Source of the DNA: Rhodovarius crocodyli
GTDB taxonomy: Bacteria; Pseudomonadota; Alphaproteobacteria; Acetobacterales; Acetobacteraceae
Reading direction: 5' to 3'
DNA: 64,000 bases
NCBI GenBank assembly: GCA_945901085.1
Contig: CAMDJV010000001.1
Location: forward strand, 124,001-188,000
The position numbers and the translations under genes are program-made. Shown in pieces: positions 7,329 through 17,091 of the stretch. The notes below the pieces were generated by a model. The model did no database searches, was not told the origin of the DNA, and saw only the letters and a list, made by a program, of their open reading frames with translations. Each line of letters begins with the position of its first letter. The stretch's first letter is position 1.

Positions 7329-9520
7329 GATTTTGCTTCCACGAACCGGTCCAGCACCTTCTTCAACCCCGCCTTCTCAAAGGAAATTTCCAGCTTCTCG
7401 CCCTCCACGCCAATAATCCGCCCATAGCCGAATTTCTGGTGGAACACCCGCCCCCCCAGCGCGAAGCCCCCCGGCTTGGCCGGCCGCGCCTGCACCTCCC
7501 AGGCGCCGGTATCGATCACCTTCGGCCGGGTGGAAATCGGAAAGGCACCACCAAAAGCCGGCGCCGCCCGCGCGGCGCCGGCACTGCCCTCGCGCGTCAC
7601 AAACTCCGCCGGCAATTCATCGAGAAACCGCGAGGGGATGGAACTGGTCCAACTGCCATAAATCTGCCGATTGGCGGCATGGCTGATGATCGCATGTTTG
7701 CGCGCCCGGGTGATGCCGACATAGGCCAGCCGCCGCTCCTCCTCCAACCCCTTGCCGCCGGCATCATCCAGCGCGCGCTGATGCGGAAACAGCCCCTCCT
7801 CCCAACCCGGCAGAAAGACCATGTCGAATTCCAGCCCCTTGGCGGCATGCAGCGTCATCAGCGAGAGCCTCTCACCCGCCGCATTCTCATCATTCTCCAT
7901 CACCAGGGCGACATGTTCCAAAAACCCCTGCAGCGACGGGTAATCGCCCATCGCCCGCAGCAATTCCTTCAGATTGTCCAACCGCCCCGGCGCCTCGGGT
8001 GAGCGGTCCTGCTTCCACATCTCGGTATAGCCGCTCTCATCGAGCATGGTGGCGGCCACCACCACATGCCCCTCGCCATCCAACCCGGCGCGCCAGCGGG
8101 AAAACCCCTCCATCAATTCGCGCAAGGCCGCGCGCGGCCGCGGGCGCAGCCCATCCGTCTCGCAGAGCAGGCTGGCCGCCACGCTCATCGGCACCCGCTT
8201 CTCCCGCGCCATGGCCTGCATGTCGCGAATTGCCGTATCCCCCAGGCCGCGCTTGGGCTGATTGACGATGCGCTCAAAGGCCAGGTCATCCGCCGGCTGG
8301 GCGATGATGCGCAAATACGCCATCGCATCGCGGATTTCCGCCCGCTCATAGAATTTCGCCCCCCCCACCACGCGATAGGGCAGGCCGAGCGTGATCAGGC
8401 GCTCCTCAAAGGCCCGGGTCTGAAACCCGGCGCGGACCAGAATCGCCACCTCGGAGAGATTCTGCCCGGCACGCCGCGCCGCCTCGATGCGCTCGCCCAC
8501 CGCGCGCGCCTCCTCCTGGCTGTCCCACAGCGAGAGCACCCGCACCGTCTCACCGGCAGCATCGCGGCGCCCCGCGCGGAGCGTCTTGCCCAGCCTTCCC
8601 TCATTATGCGCGATCAACCCGGCGGCCGCCCCCAGAATCGGCACGGTGGAGCGGTAATTGCTCTCCAGCCGCACCGTCTTCGCCCCCGGAAAATCCCGCT
8701 CAAACCGCAGGATGTTCTCAATCTCCGCGCCCCGCCAGGAATAGATCGACTGATCATCATCCCCCACGCAGCAAATATTTTTCGAGTATTGCGCCAGCAA
8801 CCGCAGCCATAAATACTGCACCGTATTGGTGTCCTGATACTCATCCACCAAAATATACCGAAACAACCGATGATATTGCGCCAAAATTTGCTCGTCAGTG
8901 CGGAGAATTTCCGTCACCAACAGCAGCAAATCGCCAAAATCCACGGCGTTGAGCTGACGCAAGCGCGCCTGATAATTGGCATAAAACTCCATAGCCCGAT
9001 TATTGGCGAAATCAGTGTCCTCCGCCGGGGTCACCCGCTCGGGCGTCAGGCCGCGATCCTTCCAGCGCTGGATGATCGCCATCAAATTGTTCAGCGGCCA
9101 GCGCTTGGTATCCAGCCCCCCCGCCTCACACACCTGTTTCAGCAGGCGGTTCTGGTCATCGGTGTCCAGAATGGTGAAATCCGAGCGCAGCCCCGCCGCC
9201 TCGGCGTGCCGGCGCAACATCCGCGCACACAACGCGTGAAACGTCCCCAGCCACAGCCCCTCAGCCGGCTGGCCCAGAATCGCACTCACCCGCTCGCGCA
9301 TCTCGCGCGCCGCCTTATTGGTGAAGGTCACCGCCAGCACCTGCCAGGGCTGGGCGCGGCCAGTCATCAGAATATGGGCGAAGCGGGTGGTCAGCACCCG
9401 CGTCTTGCCGGTGCCAGCCCCGGCCAGGACCAGCAGGGGCCCATCCACCGCCTCCACAGCCTCGCGCTGCTCGGGGTTGAGGCGGGAGAGATATTCGGGG
9501 GGGAGAGGTGCGGAGATCAC
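7325..9520 (-). CDS. pcrA: PcrA/UvrD-type superfamily 1 DNA helicase
   Basis: About 731 residues. The Q-motif LNPEQREAV, Walker A LAGAGTGKT, Walker B VDEYQDTN, DDDQSIYSWRGA, the FERIVNQPKRG region and motif VI AYVGITRA are all seen. The C-terminus has the Tudor-like KFGYGRIIGVEGEKLEISFE segment of PcrA that contacts RNA polymerase in other bacteria. GTG at 9520 is chosen because conserved sequence starts right after it; a longer open frame reaches 9577 but would overlap the divergent gene. Acts in nucleotide excision repair and replication restart. Confidence 0.94.
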   Translation of the reverse strand: MISAPLPPEYLSRLNPEQREAVEAVDGPLLVLAGAGTGKTRVLTTRFAHILMTGRAQPWQVLAVTFTNKAAREMRERVSAILGQPAEGLWLGTFHALCARMLRRHAEAAGLRSDFTILDTDDQNRLLKQVCEAGGLDTKRWPLNNLMAIIQRWKDRGLTPERVTPAEDTDFANNRAMEFYANYQARLRQLNAVDFGDLLLLVTEILRTDEQILAQYHRLFRYILVDEYQDTNTVQYLWLRLLAQYSKNICCVGDDDQSIYSWRGAEIENILRFERDFPGAKTVRLESNYRSTVPILGAAAGLIAHNEGRLGKTLRAGRRDAAGETVRVLSLWDSQEEARAVGERIEAARRAGQNLSEVAILVRAGFQTRAFEERLITLGLPYRVVGGAKFYERAEIRDAMAYLRIIAQPADDLAFERIVNQPKRGLGDTAIRDMQAMAREKRVPMSVAASLLCETDGLRPRPRAALRELMEGFSRWRAGLDGEGHVVVAATMLDESGYTEMWKQDRSPEAPGRLDNLKELLRAMGDYPSLQGFLEHVALVMENDENAAGERLSLMTLHAAKGLEFDMVFLPGWEEGLFPHQRALDDAGGKGLEEERRLAYVGITRARKHAIISHAANRQIYGSWTSSIPSRFLDELPAEFVTREGSAGAARAAPAFGGAFPISTRPKVIDTGAWEVQARPAKPGGFALGGRVFHQKFGYGRIIGVEGEKLEISFEKAGLKKVLDRFVEAKS

Positions 9521-9558
9521 ACCCCAGTCTATAGTCCACCCATAAAAGGGAACAAAGC

Positions 9559-10494
9559 TTGCACGCCATCCGTCCATTTCTGGAGGCCTGCGCCCGGCAG
9601 GGGGCGCGCATTCTGGCCATCAGCATTTTCATCGGCCTGGCCGTGCCGCCGCTGGCAGGGCTGTTCCGCGATGTGGTGACCATCACGGTGGCCGGCCTGA
9701 TGACGTTGGTGCTGCTGCGGGTGGATTTCTCCCAGGTGCTGGCCTGGCTGCGCCGGCCATTGCTGATCGCCGCCCTATTGGCCTGGCTGCTGCTGGGCTG
9801 CCCCATTTTGGCCTATGCCGCCGCGTCATTCCTGCCGATCAGCCCGGGCTTTGCCGCGGGCCTCGTGGTGCTGGCCACCGGCTGCGCCGCCACCTCCAGC
9901 CCCGCCTTCGCCCGGCTGGTGGGGTTGGATGGCGATGTCGCCTTCGTGGTCTCCATCCTCTCCACCTTCCTCGTGCCCTTCACCGCGCCACCCATGGCGC
10001 TGGGGCTGATGAATATCGACCTCGCCCTCAGCCTGGGCGGGCTGATGACGCGGCTCGCCCTGCTGGTCGGGCTGCCCATGGCGCTCTCGCTCGTGCTGCG
10101 GCGGATCATCCCAGCCCCCGCCCTGGCGCGCGAGGCCCGGGCGGTTGATGGCATGGTGGTGCTGCTCGTCGCCGCCTATGGCGTGGGGGTGATGGATGGC
10201 GTGCTGGCGCTGTTCATGGCCTCGCCGCTGCATGTGCTGAGCGGCGTGGCCCTGGCCTTTGGCGGTTGCCTGGGCCTCAATATCGCAACAGCCCTGGCAT
10301 TTTCCGCCGCCGGCCCACGGCTGTCGCTGGCCGCCGGCCTGCTCTCCGGCAATCGCAACATGGCGCTCTACCTCGCCGTTCTGCCGCAGGAGACGGCGCC
10401 GGATATCCTGCTCTTCCTCACCCTCTGCCAATTCCCGCTCTTTCTCTCCCCCTTCCTGCTGGGCCCGGTCTATCGGCGGCTGCGCGGTGGCTGA
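9559..10494 (+). CDS. Bile acid:sodium symporter (BASS)-like membrane protein
   Basis: 311-residue polytopic membrane protein with about nine to ten hydrophobic segments. Glycine/serine-rich stretches such as [13 protein letters not shown] and [15 protein letters not shown] resemble the crossover segments of the BASS family. The start is TTG at 9559 preceded by AAAGGG at suitable spacing; the first hydrophobic segment begins soon after. The substrate is unknown. It is divergent from pcrA, with only 38 bp between the two starts, and overlaps rnhB by eight bases. Family placement is moderate, membrane topology firm. Confidence 0.75.
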   Translation: MHAIRPFLEACARQGARILAISIFIGLAVPPLAGLFRDVVTITVAGLMTLVLLRVDFSQVLAWLRRPLLIAALLAWLLLGCPILAYAAASFLPISPGFAAGLVVLATGCAATSSPAFARLVGLDGDVAFVVSILSTFLVPFTAPPMALGLMNIDLALSLGGLMTRLALLVGLPMALSLVLRRIIPAPALAREARAVDGMVVLLVAAYGVGVMDGVLALFMASPLHVLSGVALAFGGCLGLNIATALAFSAAGPRLSLAAGLLSGNRNMALYLAVLPQETAPDILLFLTLCQFPLFLSPFLLGPVYRRLRGG

Positions 10495-11125
10495 TTTTTC
10501 CCATGAAACCGCCGCCGGCGGCCGGGTGGCAGGGGTGGATGAGGCCGGGCGCGGCCCCCTGGCCGGCCCCGTCATGGCCGCCGCCGTGGTCTTCCCCCAG
10601 GGCGTGCCCGCGCCCCTGGCCGCCCTGCTCGATGACAGCAAAGCGCTCTCCCCCCGACAACGCGAGCAGGCCTTCGCCGCCCTGGTTGCGGCACGGGCTT
10701 CCGGCATCGCCGAATATGCCGTGGCCGCCGCCTCGGCCCGCGAGATCGGCCGGCTGAATATTCTGGGCGCCACCCACCTCGCCATGCGCCGCGCCATACT
10801 GGGCCTGCCATCGCCGCCCGATCTGGCACTGATCGACGGCAACCGCCCCCCCGCCCAGGCCCCCTGCGCCACGGCCTGCCTGGTGGGCGGCGATGGCCTT
10901 TCACTCTCCATCGCCGCCGCCTCCATCCTGGCCAAGGTGCTGCGCGACAGGGCGATGACCCGGCTGGATGCGCGCTGGCCCGGCTATGGCTTTGCCCGCC
11001 ATATGGGCTACCCCACGGCGGCGCATCGCGCAGCCCTGGCCCAACTCGGCCCCAGCCCGCATCACCGCCGCGGCTTCGCCCCGGTCGATGCCGCCTGGCA
11101 GGCCCTGGCCGGGCACGCGCCATGA
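10487..11125 (+). CDS. rnhB: Ribonuclease HII
   Basis: 212-residue enzyme that removes ribonucleotides and RNA primers from RNA-DNA hybrids. The catalytic start [14 protein letters not shown] gives Asp18 and Glu19; LIDGN and [10 protein letters not shown] supply the rest of the RNase HII core. GTG at 10487 is chosen because it lies 16 residues before the first catalytic Asp and overlaps the upstream stop. The longer open frame from 10259 only reads through the transporter gene. Its end overlaps the next gene by four bases. Confidence 0.95.
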   Translation: MADFSHETAAGGRVAGVDEAGRGPLAGPVMAAAVVFPQGVPAPLAALLDDSKALSPRQREQAFAALVAARASGIAEYAVAAASAREIGRLNILGATHLAMRRAILGLPSPPDLALIDGNRPPAQAPCATACLVGGDGLSLSIAAASILAKVLRDRAMTRLDARWPGYGFARHMGYPTAAHRAALAQLGPSPHHRRGFAPVDAAWQALAGHAP

Positions 11126-12150
11126 TCGCCGCCCTGCAATCCTGCCTGCATGACCTCTCGGCCCTCGGCCCGGGCGGGGTTCTGGCCCTGGTCTCGGCGC
11201 TGTTCCTGGCCGGGCTGGCCGGCGGTGCCACGCATTGCGCGGCCATGTGCGCCCCCTTCGTGCTGGCGCAGCTGCGCCCCGATAATGCCGGCGGCGCCAT
11301 GCTGCAAAGGCTGAGCGGCGCGGCGCTGCTGCCCTATCACGCCGGCCGCATGCTGGGTTACGCCACCCTGGGCGCCCTGGCCGGGGCAGGGGCCGGGCTG
11401 TTCAGCCAGATCACCGGCTTGCGCTGGCTGCTGGCGCTGCTGCTGGCGGCCGCAGCCCTGCTGATGGCCGCACAGGCGGCAGAAAGACTGGGCCTTGCCG
11501 CGCGGCTGCACCTGCCCGCCCTCCCCCTGCCGGCAGCACTCAACGCCCCGCTGCATCGCTTGCTGACAAAACCCGGCGACAGAAGCGGCTTCGCGCTGGG
11601 GGTGCTGCTCTCCGCCCTGCCCTGCGGCCTGCTCTACGCCGCGCTGGCGGCCGCCGCCGCCTCAGGCTCGGCCCTGGGCGGCGCCTTGGGCAGCCTCGCC
11701 GATGATGACTGGCTCTGGGGCGGTGACCTCGCCGCCATCCACACCACCATCACCCACGGCATCCGCAACCAGGACAGCGACGAAGCCCGCCTCTCCATGA
11801 TGCCCGTCTTCGGCAACGGCATCCTCACCCCCGCCCAAATCAGCGACGTAACCGAATACGTCCTCGCCCTCAGCGAACGCAGCACCAACCCCGAAGCCAC
11901 CACCCGCGGCGCCACCCTCTTCACCGAAAACTGCACCGCCTGCCACGGCGATGCCGGCCGCGGCAACCCGGAATTCGGCGCCCCCAACCTCACCGACCGC
12001 ATCTGGCTGCACGGGGCCGAACGCAGCCAAATCCAAGCCTCCATCACCCGCCCCCGCATGGGCGTGATGCCCGCCTTCAACCAACGCCTGGACCCAGCCG
12101 TGGTGAACATGCTGGCAGTGTACGTGCATAGCCTGGGTGGGGGGCGGTGA
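11122..12150 (+). CDS. Chimeric gene: SafE-like membrane protein fused to CcoP C-terminus
   Basis: 342-residue open frame made of two unrelated parts. Residues 1-190 are a TauE/SafE-like membrane protein of the type found in cbb3 clusters ([10 protein letters not shown] motif, [13 protein letters not shown] segment). From about residue 192 ([19 protein letters not shown]) it is cytochrome c subunit CcoP/FixP, retaining the axial Met region MMPVF, the second heme site CTACH (271-275) and its Met in VMPAFN, but lacking the membrane anchor and the first CxxCH. The junction lies near 11690-11705. In related clusters ccoNOQP lie between these parts, so the likeliest origin is an in-frame deletion of about 3 kb or a mis-assembly. 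A functional protein is doubtful. Confidence 0.85.
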   Translation: MIAALQSCLHDLSALGPGGVLALVSALFLAGLAGGATHCAAMCAPFVLAQLRPDNAGGAMLQRLSGAALLPYHAGRMLGYATLGALAGAGAGLFSQITGLRWLLALLLAAAALLMAAQAAERLGLAARLHLPALPLPAALNAPLHRLLTKPGDRSGFALGVLLSALPCGLLYAALAAAAASGSALGGALGSLADDDWLWGGDLAAIHTTITHGIRNQDSDEARLSMMPVFGNGILTPAQISDVTEYVLALSERSTNPEATTRGATLFTENCTACHGDAGRGNPEFGAPNLTDRIWLHGAERSQIQASITRPRMGVMPAFNQRLDPAVVNMLAVYVHSLGGGR

Positions 12151-12166
12151 TGGGTGGTGCAAGCTG

Positions 12167-12272
12167 CCCGGGGAAGGGCTTTGCCCTCCCCCGATACCCC
12201 CACCCACCAGGGGCCAACGGGCCCCTGGACCGCGGGGTAAAAGCCTGGGTGAGGGAGGGGGGCCAAATGCGC
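12167..12272 (+). repeat. GC-rich hairpin repeat, left arm of a head-to-head pair
   Basis: A 106-bp unit beginning CCCGGGGAAGGGCTTTGCCC. It contains its own hairpin AGGGGCC-AAC-GGGCCCCT and ends with GCCTGGGTGAGGGAGGGGGG. Its reverse complement recurs at 12287-12390 at about 80% identity by eye, with a 14-bp spacer. It occupies the gap between the chimeric ccoP remnant and ccoG. Confidence 0.8.
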
Positions 12273-12286
12273 ACCGCTCACGACAA

Positions 12287-12390
12287 GCGCACACCGCCCC
12301 CCTCCCTCACCCAGGCTTTCTCATGGGATCCAAGGGCCTCCCGGCCCTTGGTGGGGAGGGGTACGGGGAGGGGCAAAGCCCTTCCCCGGG
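12287..12390 (-). repeat. GC-rich hairpin repeat, right arm of a head-to-head pair
   Basis: A 104-bp inverted copy of the unit at 12167-12272. The internal stem is AAGGGCC-GGGA-GGCCCTT, and the outer end is GGGCAAAGCCCTTCCCCGGG. The compensating changes in the internal stem (AGGGGCC/GGGCCCCT in one arm, AAGGGCC/GGCCCTT in the other) suggest that the fold is maintained. It ends 13 bp before the ccoG start, so it forms part of the presumed ccoG leader. Confidence 0.8.
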
Positions 12391-12403
12391 CAACCAGCAC
12401 CAC

Positions 12404-13846
12404 ATGACCCTCTACGCCACCCACACCAAGGTCCAGCCTCGTGCCGTCCAAGGCCGTGTGCGGCGGGTAAAATGGCTTGTGCTCTGGGTCCTGCTTGCCC
12501 TGTATTACATAGTGCCCTGGCTCCGCTGGGACCGTGGCGCTTCCGTGCCCAACCAGGCCGTGCTGGTCGATATCGCCCATGCCAGGTTGTTTTTCTTCTG
12601 GGTCGAGTTATGGCCGCAGGAGGTCTATTTCCTCACGGGTGTGCTCATTTTAGGCGCTATAGGCCTGTTTGCCGTCACTTCGCTGTTCGGCCGGGTCTGG
12701 TGTGGCTTCACCTGCCCGCAGACGGTCTGGACCGATCTTTTCATGTGGGTCGAGCGGCAGATCGAGGGTGACCGCAATGCCCGCATCAGGCTCGATGCCG
12801 AGCCCTGGACCCCACATAAGCGCCGCCTGCGCCTGACCAAACACGCCGCCTGGATTTTTATTGCCATGGCAACCGGTGGCGCCTGGATCATGTATTTCAA
12901 CGATGCCCCAACCATCTTGCGGCAGATGCTCACCCTGCAGGCCAGTGCCACGGTCTATTTCTTCTTCGGCCTTTTCACCCTCACCACCTATACCCTGGCC
13001 GGTTTCGCCCGCGAGCAGGTCTGCACCTATATGTGTCCCTGGCCGCGCTTCCAGGCTGCCATGCTCGATGACCAATCGCTGGTGGTCAGCTACCGCGACT
13101 GGCGGGGCGAGCCGCGCGGCAAGTTGAGGGAGGCGGGCCATGGCGATTGCGTCGATTGCGCCGCCTGCCTGCATGTTTGCCCCACCGGCATTGATATCCG
13201 CGATGGCCAGCAATTGCAGTGTATTGGCTGCGGCCTTTGTGTTGATGCCTGTGACGATGTGATGCGCCGGCTTGACAGGCCACAGGGCCTGGTGGCCTTC
13301 GAAACCCTCGCCAACCTCGCCGCCAGCCAGGCCGCCACAAAGGGCATGGCGGCCAATGCCGCGCGGCAAAACGCCGGCATGGCGGTCCGGCGCATCCCCC
13401 GCCTGCTGCGGCCGCGCACGGTGATGTACACCGCCGTGCTCTCGGTGGTCGCAGCCATCATGGTCGCAGGCTTCCTCACCCGCGACACACTCTCGCTCTC
13501 CGTGCTGCGTGACCGTGCGCCGCTTTTCGTGCCCCTCTCCGATGGCAGCGTGCGCAACGCCTTCACCATCAAGCTGGTGAACAAGACGCATAAGACAGCG
13601 CGCTATACCCTGGTGCTGGAGGGCGCGCCGGGCGTCACCATCCTGGCCCAAGGTGCGGATACCGACCAGCAAGGCCGCCCCGTCCTCACCACCCGCCCCG
13701 ATGGCATCACCGAATGGCGCGTGCTGGCCACGACACCGGCCAGGGCGCACCTGCCCGCCAACCTGCCCATCTCCTTCCATCTCCACGACCCGCAGGGCCA
13801 TGATGTGGCCCATGCCCAAAGCGTCCTGCTGGGACCGCCACCATGA
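12404..13846 (+). CDS. ccoG: cbb3 oxidase assembly iron-sulfur protein CcoG (FixG/RdxA)
   Basis: 480-residue membrane-bound ferredoxin-like protein that delivers reduced copper during cbb3 oxidase maturation. WCGFTCPQTVW and CTYMCPWPRFQ lie in the membrane part. Two 4Fe-4S clusters are given by CVDCAACLHVCP and CIGCGLCVDACD, and an Ig-like periplasmic C-terminal domain follows. ATG at 12404 gives the normal family length; the frame is open back to 12137, but only through the inverted repeats. It overlaps ccoH by four bases. The oxidase it should serve is not encoded in the window. Confidence 0.94.
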   Translation: MTLYATHTKVQPRAVQGRVRRVKWLVLWVLLALYYIVPWLRWDRGASVPNQAVLVDIAHARLFFFWVELWPQEVYFLTGVLILGAIGLFAVTSLFGRVWCGFTCPQTVWTDLFMWVERQIEGDRNARIRLDAEPWTPHKRRLRLTKHAAWIFIAMATGGAWIMYFNDAPTILRQMLTLQASATVYFFFGLFTLTTYTLAGFAREQVCTYMCPWPRFQAAMLDDQSLVVSYRDWRGEPRGKLREAGHGDCVDCAACLHVCPTGIDIRDGQQLQCIGCGLCVDACDDVMRRLDRPQGLVAFETLANLAASQAATKGMAANAARQNAGMAVRRIPRLLRPRTVMYTAVLSVVAAIMVAGFLTRDTLSLSVLRDRAPLFVPLSDGSVRNAFTIKLVNKTHKTARYTLVLEGAPGVTILAQGADTDQQGRPVLTTRPDGITEWRVLATTPARAHLPANLPISFHLHDPQGHDVAHAQSVLLGPPP

Positions 13847-14313
13847 CAACACAGCCCTTCGACCCCCGGCGCAGCCGATGGATCCCCGGCGTCTTCATCG
13901 CCCTGATGCTATTGGTTGTGGTGGTGAATGGCACCATGGCCTGGCTGGCGCTGCGCAGTTTTACGGGTGTGACCACGCCACGCGCCTATGATCGCGGCCG
14001 CACATACAACGATGTTCTGGCCGAGGCGGCGCGGCAGGATGCGCTGGGCTGGCGGGCCGAGGTGAGCCTCGCCGATGCCACGCTGCGCCTGCATGTCACC
14101 GATGCCGCCGGCAACCCGGTCGCCGGCAGCGTCGAGGGCCTTTTGCAACGCCCGCTCACCGCCCAATCCTACCCGCTGGATTTCCGCCCCGTGGCCCCCG
14201 GCCGCTGGCAGGCCAATGCCATGCCAGGCCTGCCCGGCCAATGGGAGGCCCGCCTCACCCTGTTCGGCCGCGAAGGCCCCTTCGATATCCGCGCCCGATT
14301 GCTGCTGCCATGA
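13843..14313 (+). CDS. ccoH: cbb3 oxidase assembly protein CcoH (FixH family)
   Basis: 156 residues with one N-terminal membrane helix (WIPGVFIALMLLVVVVNGTM) and a periplasmic FixH domain containing YDRGRTYNDVLA near the start and a beta-rich remainder. CcoH is needed for assembly and stability of the cbb3 complex. It is translationally coupled on both sides: its start overlaps the ccoG stop and its stop overlaps the ccoI start. Confidence 0.92.
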   Translation: MTTQPFDPRRSRWIPGVFIALMLLVVVVNGTMAWLALRSFTGVTTPRAYDRGRTYNDVLAEAARQDALGWRAEVSLADATLRLHVTDAAGNPVAGSVEGLLQRPLTAQSYPLDFRPVAPGRWQANAMPGLPGQWEARLTLFGREGPFDIRARLLLP

Positions 14314-16662
14314 ACGCCCTCACCCCCCTCACCCCGGCCGAACCCGCACTCTCCCGCCGCCCCTGCCTGCATTGCGCAGCAGCCCTGCCCCCCGGGGCCA
14401 CCGTCTATTGCTGCACCGGCTGCGAAGCCGCCCATGCGCTGATAACAGGCCTAGGCCTCGATGCCTTCTACGCCAGGCGCGAGGCCGCCGCCGGCGAGTT
14501 GCGCCCAGTGCCCCCGCCCCCCCCTCGATTTCACCACCCGGGCACAGCCCCTGCCCGGGGGCGACCATAGGCTGGAATTGCTGATCTCCGGCCTGAGTTG
14601 CGGCGCCTGCGTCTGGCTCATCGAACAGGCGCTGGCCGCGGAGGCGGATGTGCTGGCCGCGCGGGTCAGCCTCACCACCCGCCGCCTCACCCTGCGCTGG
14701 CGCGGCCCGGCCGCACGCGGCAATGAACTGGTCGCCCTGCTGGCCCGCCTGGGCTTCCGCACCGCCCCCTGGTCCCCCGCCTGCCTGCGCGCCGCCGATG
14801 ATGCCGAGGGCCGGGCACTCATCCGCGCCCTCGGCATCGCCGCCTTCGGCTCCATGAACGTGATGCTGGTCTCCGTCGCCGTCTGGGCGGGCGGCGATAT
14901 GGGCGATGCCACCCGCGCCCTCATGCATGGCCTGGCCATGCTGATAGCCCTGCCGGTGGTGCTGCTGGCAGGCCTTCCCTTCTATCGCTCAGCCTGGGCC
15001 GGGCTGCGGGCGGGGCGGCTGAATATGGATATGGCCGTCTCCCTCGGCGTGCTGGCAACCACGGCCATGTCGGTCTCCGAAACCCTGCGCGGCGGCGCCT
15101 TCACCTGGTTCGATGGCGCCACCACGCTGCTCGCCTTACTCCTGGCCGGGCGGGTGCTAAACCATGGAGGCCGCCGCCGCGCCCGCCAGGCCAGCGCCCA
15201 GCTCCTGGCCCTGCAACAAGGCAGCGCCACCCGCCTCAACCCCGATGGCAGCAGCCAAACCCTGCCCCTGGAAGCCATTCTGCCCGGCCACCGCATCCTG
15301 GTCGCCGCCGGCGAGGCACTGCATCTCGACGCCGTGCTGGAAGATGCCACCGCCCTGCTCGACACCGCCGCCATCACCGGCGAGAGCCTCCCCCACCCTT
15401 ACAGACAGGGCGATACGCTCCCGGCCGGCGCCACCAATATGGGCGCGCCCTTCGTGGCACAGGTCAGCGCTACCCTCGCCGAAGGCTCCCTAGCGGCCAT
15501 GGCCCGCCTGCTGGAACAGGCCGAACAATCCCGCAGCCGCATCACCACCCTGGCCGACCGCGCCGCCGCCATCTACATCCCCGCCGCCCATGCCATTGCA
15601 GTGGCCACTTTCCTCGGATGGTGGCTGCTGGGCGGTGAAACCTGGCAGGGGGCCCTGGTGCCAGCCGTGGCAGCCCTCATCATCACCTGCCCCTGCGGCC
15701 TGGCCATCGCCGTCCCCGCGGTGCAGGTGGTGGCCGCCGGCGCGCTGTTCCGCCAGGGCGTGCTGCTCGCCCGCCCCGATGCGCTGGAGCGCCTGGCCAG
15801 CGCCGACCACGTGGTGCTGGACAAAACCGGCACCCTCACCCAAGGCCGCCCCACCCTACTCCCCGACCCCCACCCCGAGGCCGCACTCCGCCAAGCCGCC
15901 GGCCTCGCCGCCGCCAGCCGCCACCCCCTGGCCCGCGCCCTGCACCGCGCCTGCCCCGATGCCACCCTGGCCGATGGCGTGCGCGAATTCCCCGGCCAAG
16001 GCCTCCAGGCCCCAGGCATGCGCCTGGGCAGCGCCCAATTCCTCGGCCTAGACCAGCAAGATGATGGCATGGCCCTATGGTTCGCCGCCCCCGGCCAGCC
16101 CCCTCAGTGTTTCCGCTTCACCGATGCGCTGCGCGCCGATGCCCCCGCCGCCATCGCCGCCCTGCAGGCCCAGGGCCTCAGCCTGGAAATCCTCTCCGGC
16201 GACGCCCCCCCGGCAGTCGCCGCGGTCGCCGCCACCCTGGGCCTCGAACACTTCACCGGCGGCGTAACACCGCAAGGCAAGGCCGCCCGGCTGCAATGCC
16301 TGACCGCCACCGGCCACCACCCCCTGATGATCGGCGATGGCAGCAATGACGCCGCCGCCCTCGCCATGGCGCATGTCTCGGCCTGCCCCGCCGGCAGCAC
16401 GGAATTGGCGCAATCCGCCGCTGATATCCTGCTCACCGCCGAGGGCCTCGCCCCCATCCCCGCCGCCATCGCCACCGCCCGCCGCGCCCAACGCATCGCC
16501 CGGCAGAATATCGGCCTCTCGCTCGCCTATAACGCCCTGGCCGTGCCGCTCGCGGTGGCGGGTCTGGTCACGCCGCTGCTGGCCGCCGCCGTCATGGCCT
16601 CCTCCTCGCTCATCGTCATCCTCAATGCGCTGCGCGCCGGGGGGCGGACATGGACGCGCTGA
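14310..16662 (+). pseudogene. ccoI: Copper P1B-type ATPase CcoI (FixI), split by a frameshift
   Basis: Heavy-metal ATPase that exports copper for cbb3 assembly. The first part (14310 to about 14520) encodes the Cys-rich N-terminus PCLHC...VYCCTGCEAAH. After a run of eight C at about 14517-14524 the rest continues one base out of frame: metal-binding GLSCGACV, TGES, ion-channel TCPCGLA, phosphorylation site DKTGTLTQG and GDGSNDAAALA. Joined together the product would be about 780 residues, normal for CcoI. All catalytic motifs are intact, so the lesion is recent, a sequencing error in the homopolymer, or a slippage site. The second frame alone has a start only at 14461. Confidence 0.88.
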
Positions 16663-16808
16663 TCCTGCTCATCCCCATCGCCCTCTTTCTCGGCCTGCTG
16701 GGGCTGGCCGGCTTTCTCTGGGCCCTGCGCGCCGGCCAATATGACGATCTGGACGGTGCGGCCGCGCGCATTCTCTTCGACGACACCCCACCCCGAAAGG
16801 ACCCCTGA
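16650..16808 (+). CDS. ccoS: cbb3 oxidase maturation protein CcoS
   Basis: 52-residue protein starting at the ATG at 16650 and overlapping the end of ccoI by 13 bases. The sequence has one membrane helix (LILLIPIALFLGLLGLAGFL) followed by the CcoS hallmark WALRAGQYDDLDGAAARILF. CcoS is required for heme and copper insertion into the catalytic subunit. The position directly after ccoI is the canonical gene order. Confidence 0.93.
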   Translation: MDALILLIPIALFLGLLGLAGFLWALRAGQYDDLDGAAARILFDDTPPRKDP

Positions 16809-16811
16809 CCC

Positions 16812-16991
16812 ATGCCCGCATCGCGCGTGTTCTTTTTCGGCCTCAGCCTGCTCATCGGCGTGATCGGCCTGCTCGCCGCTGCCTGGGCGGAGGATTACCT
16901 GCACGGCTTCGGCCTGGCCCTGCTCGGCTTCGCCCTCTTCTTCGCCGGCCACACCGTCAAACGCCACTTCGACGAGCAGGAGGGCCACTGA
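16812..16991 (+). CDS. Small two-helix membrane protein after ccoS
   Basis: 59-residue protein beginning MPASRVFFFGLSLLIGVIGL, three bases after the ccoS stop. Two hydrophobic segments (residues about 6-24 and 32-46) are separated by the short polar turn AEDYLHG, and the tail is charged (KRHFDEQEGH). I do not recognise a named family. The tight spacing in the maturation operon suggests a membrane role in oxidase assembly, but nothing in the sequence shows this directly. Confidence 0.7.
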   Translation: MPASRVFFFGLSLLIGVIGLLAAAWAEDYLHGFGLALLGFALFFAGHTVKRHFDEQEGH

Positions 16992-17091
16992 CCCCATGCC
17001 GTTCACCCGCCACCTTCACATTCACGGCATGCAACTTGAGGAAGGCCATCGGCGTTCGCTACCCTGCCTAGATCATTGAGGAGGGGCGCCA

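Noticed and set aside
12137-12403. Apparent extension of ccoG through the inverted repeats
   Set aside because: The translated stretch is Pro/Gly-rich and is encoded by structured repeats. The family length and first conserved residues fit ATG at 12404.
16992-17091. FNR box upstream of fnr or ccoG
   Set aside because: Only weak TTGAG-like half-sites were seen; none has the TTGAT-N4-ATCAA symmetry.
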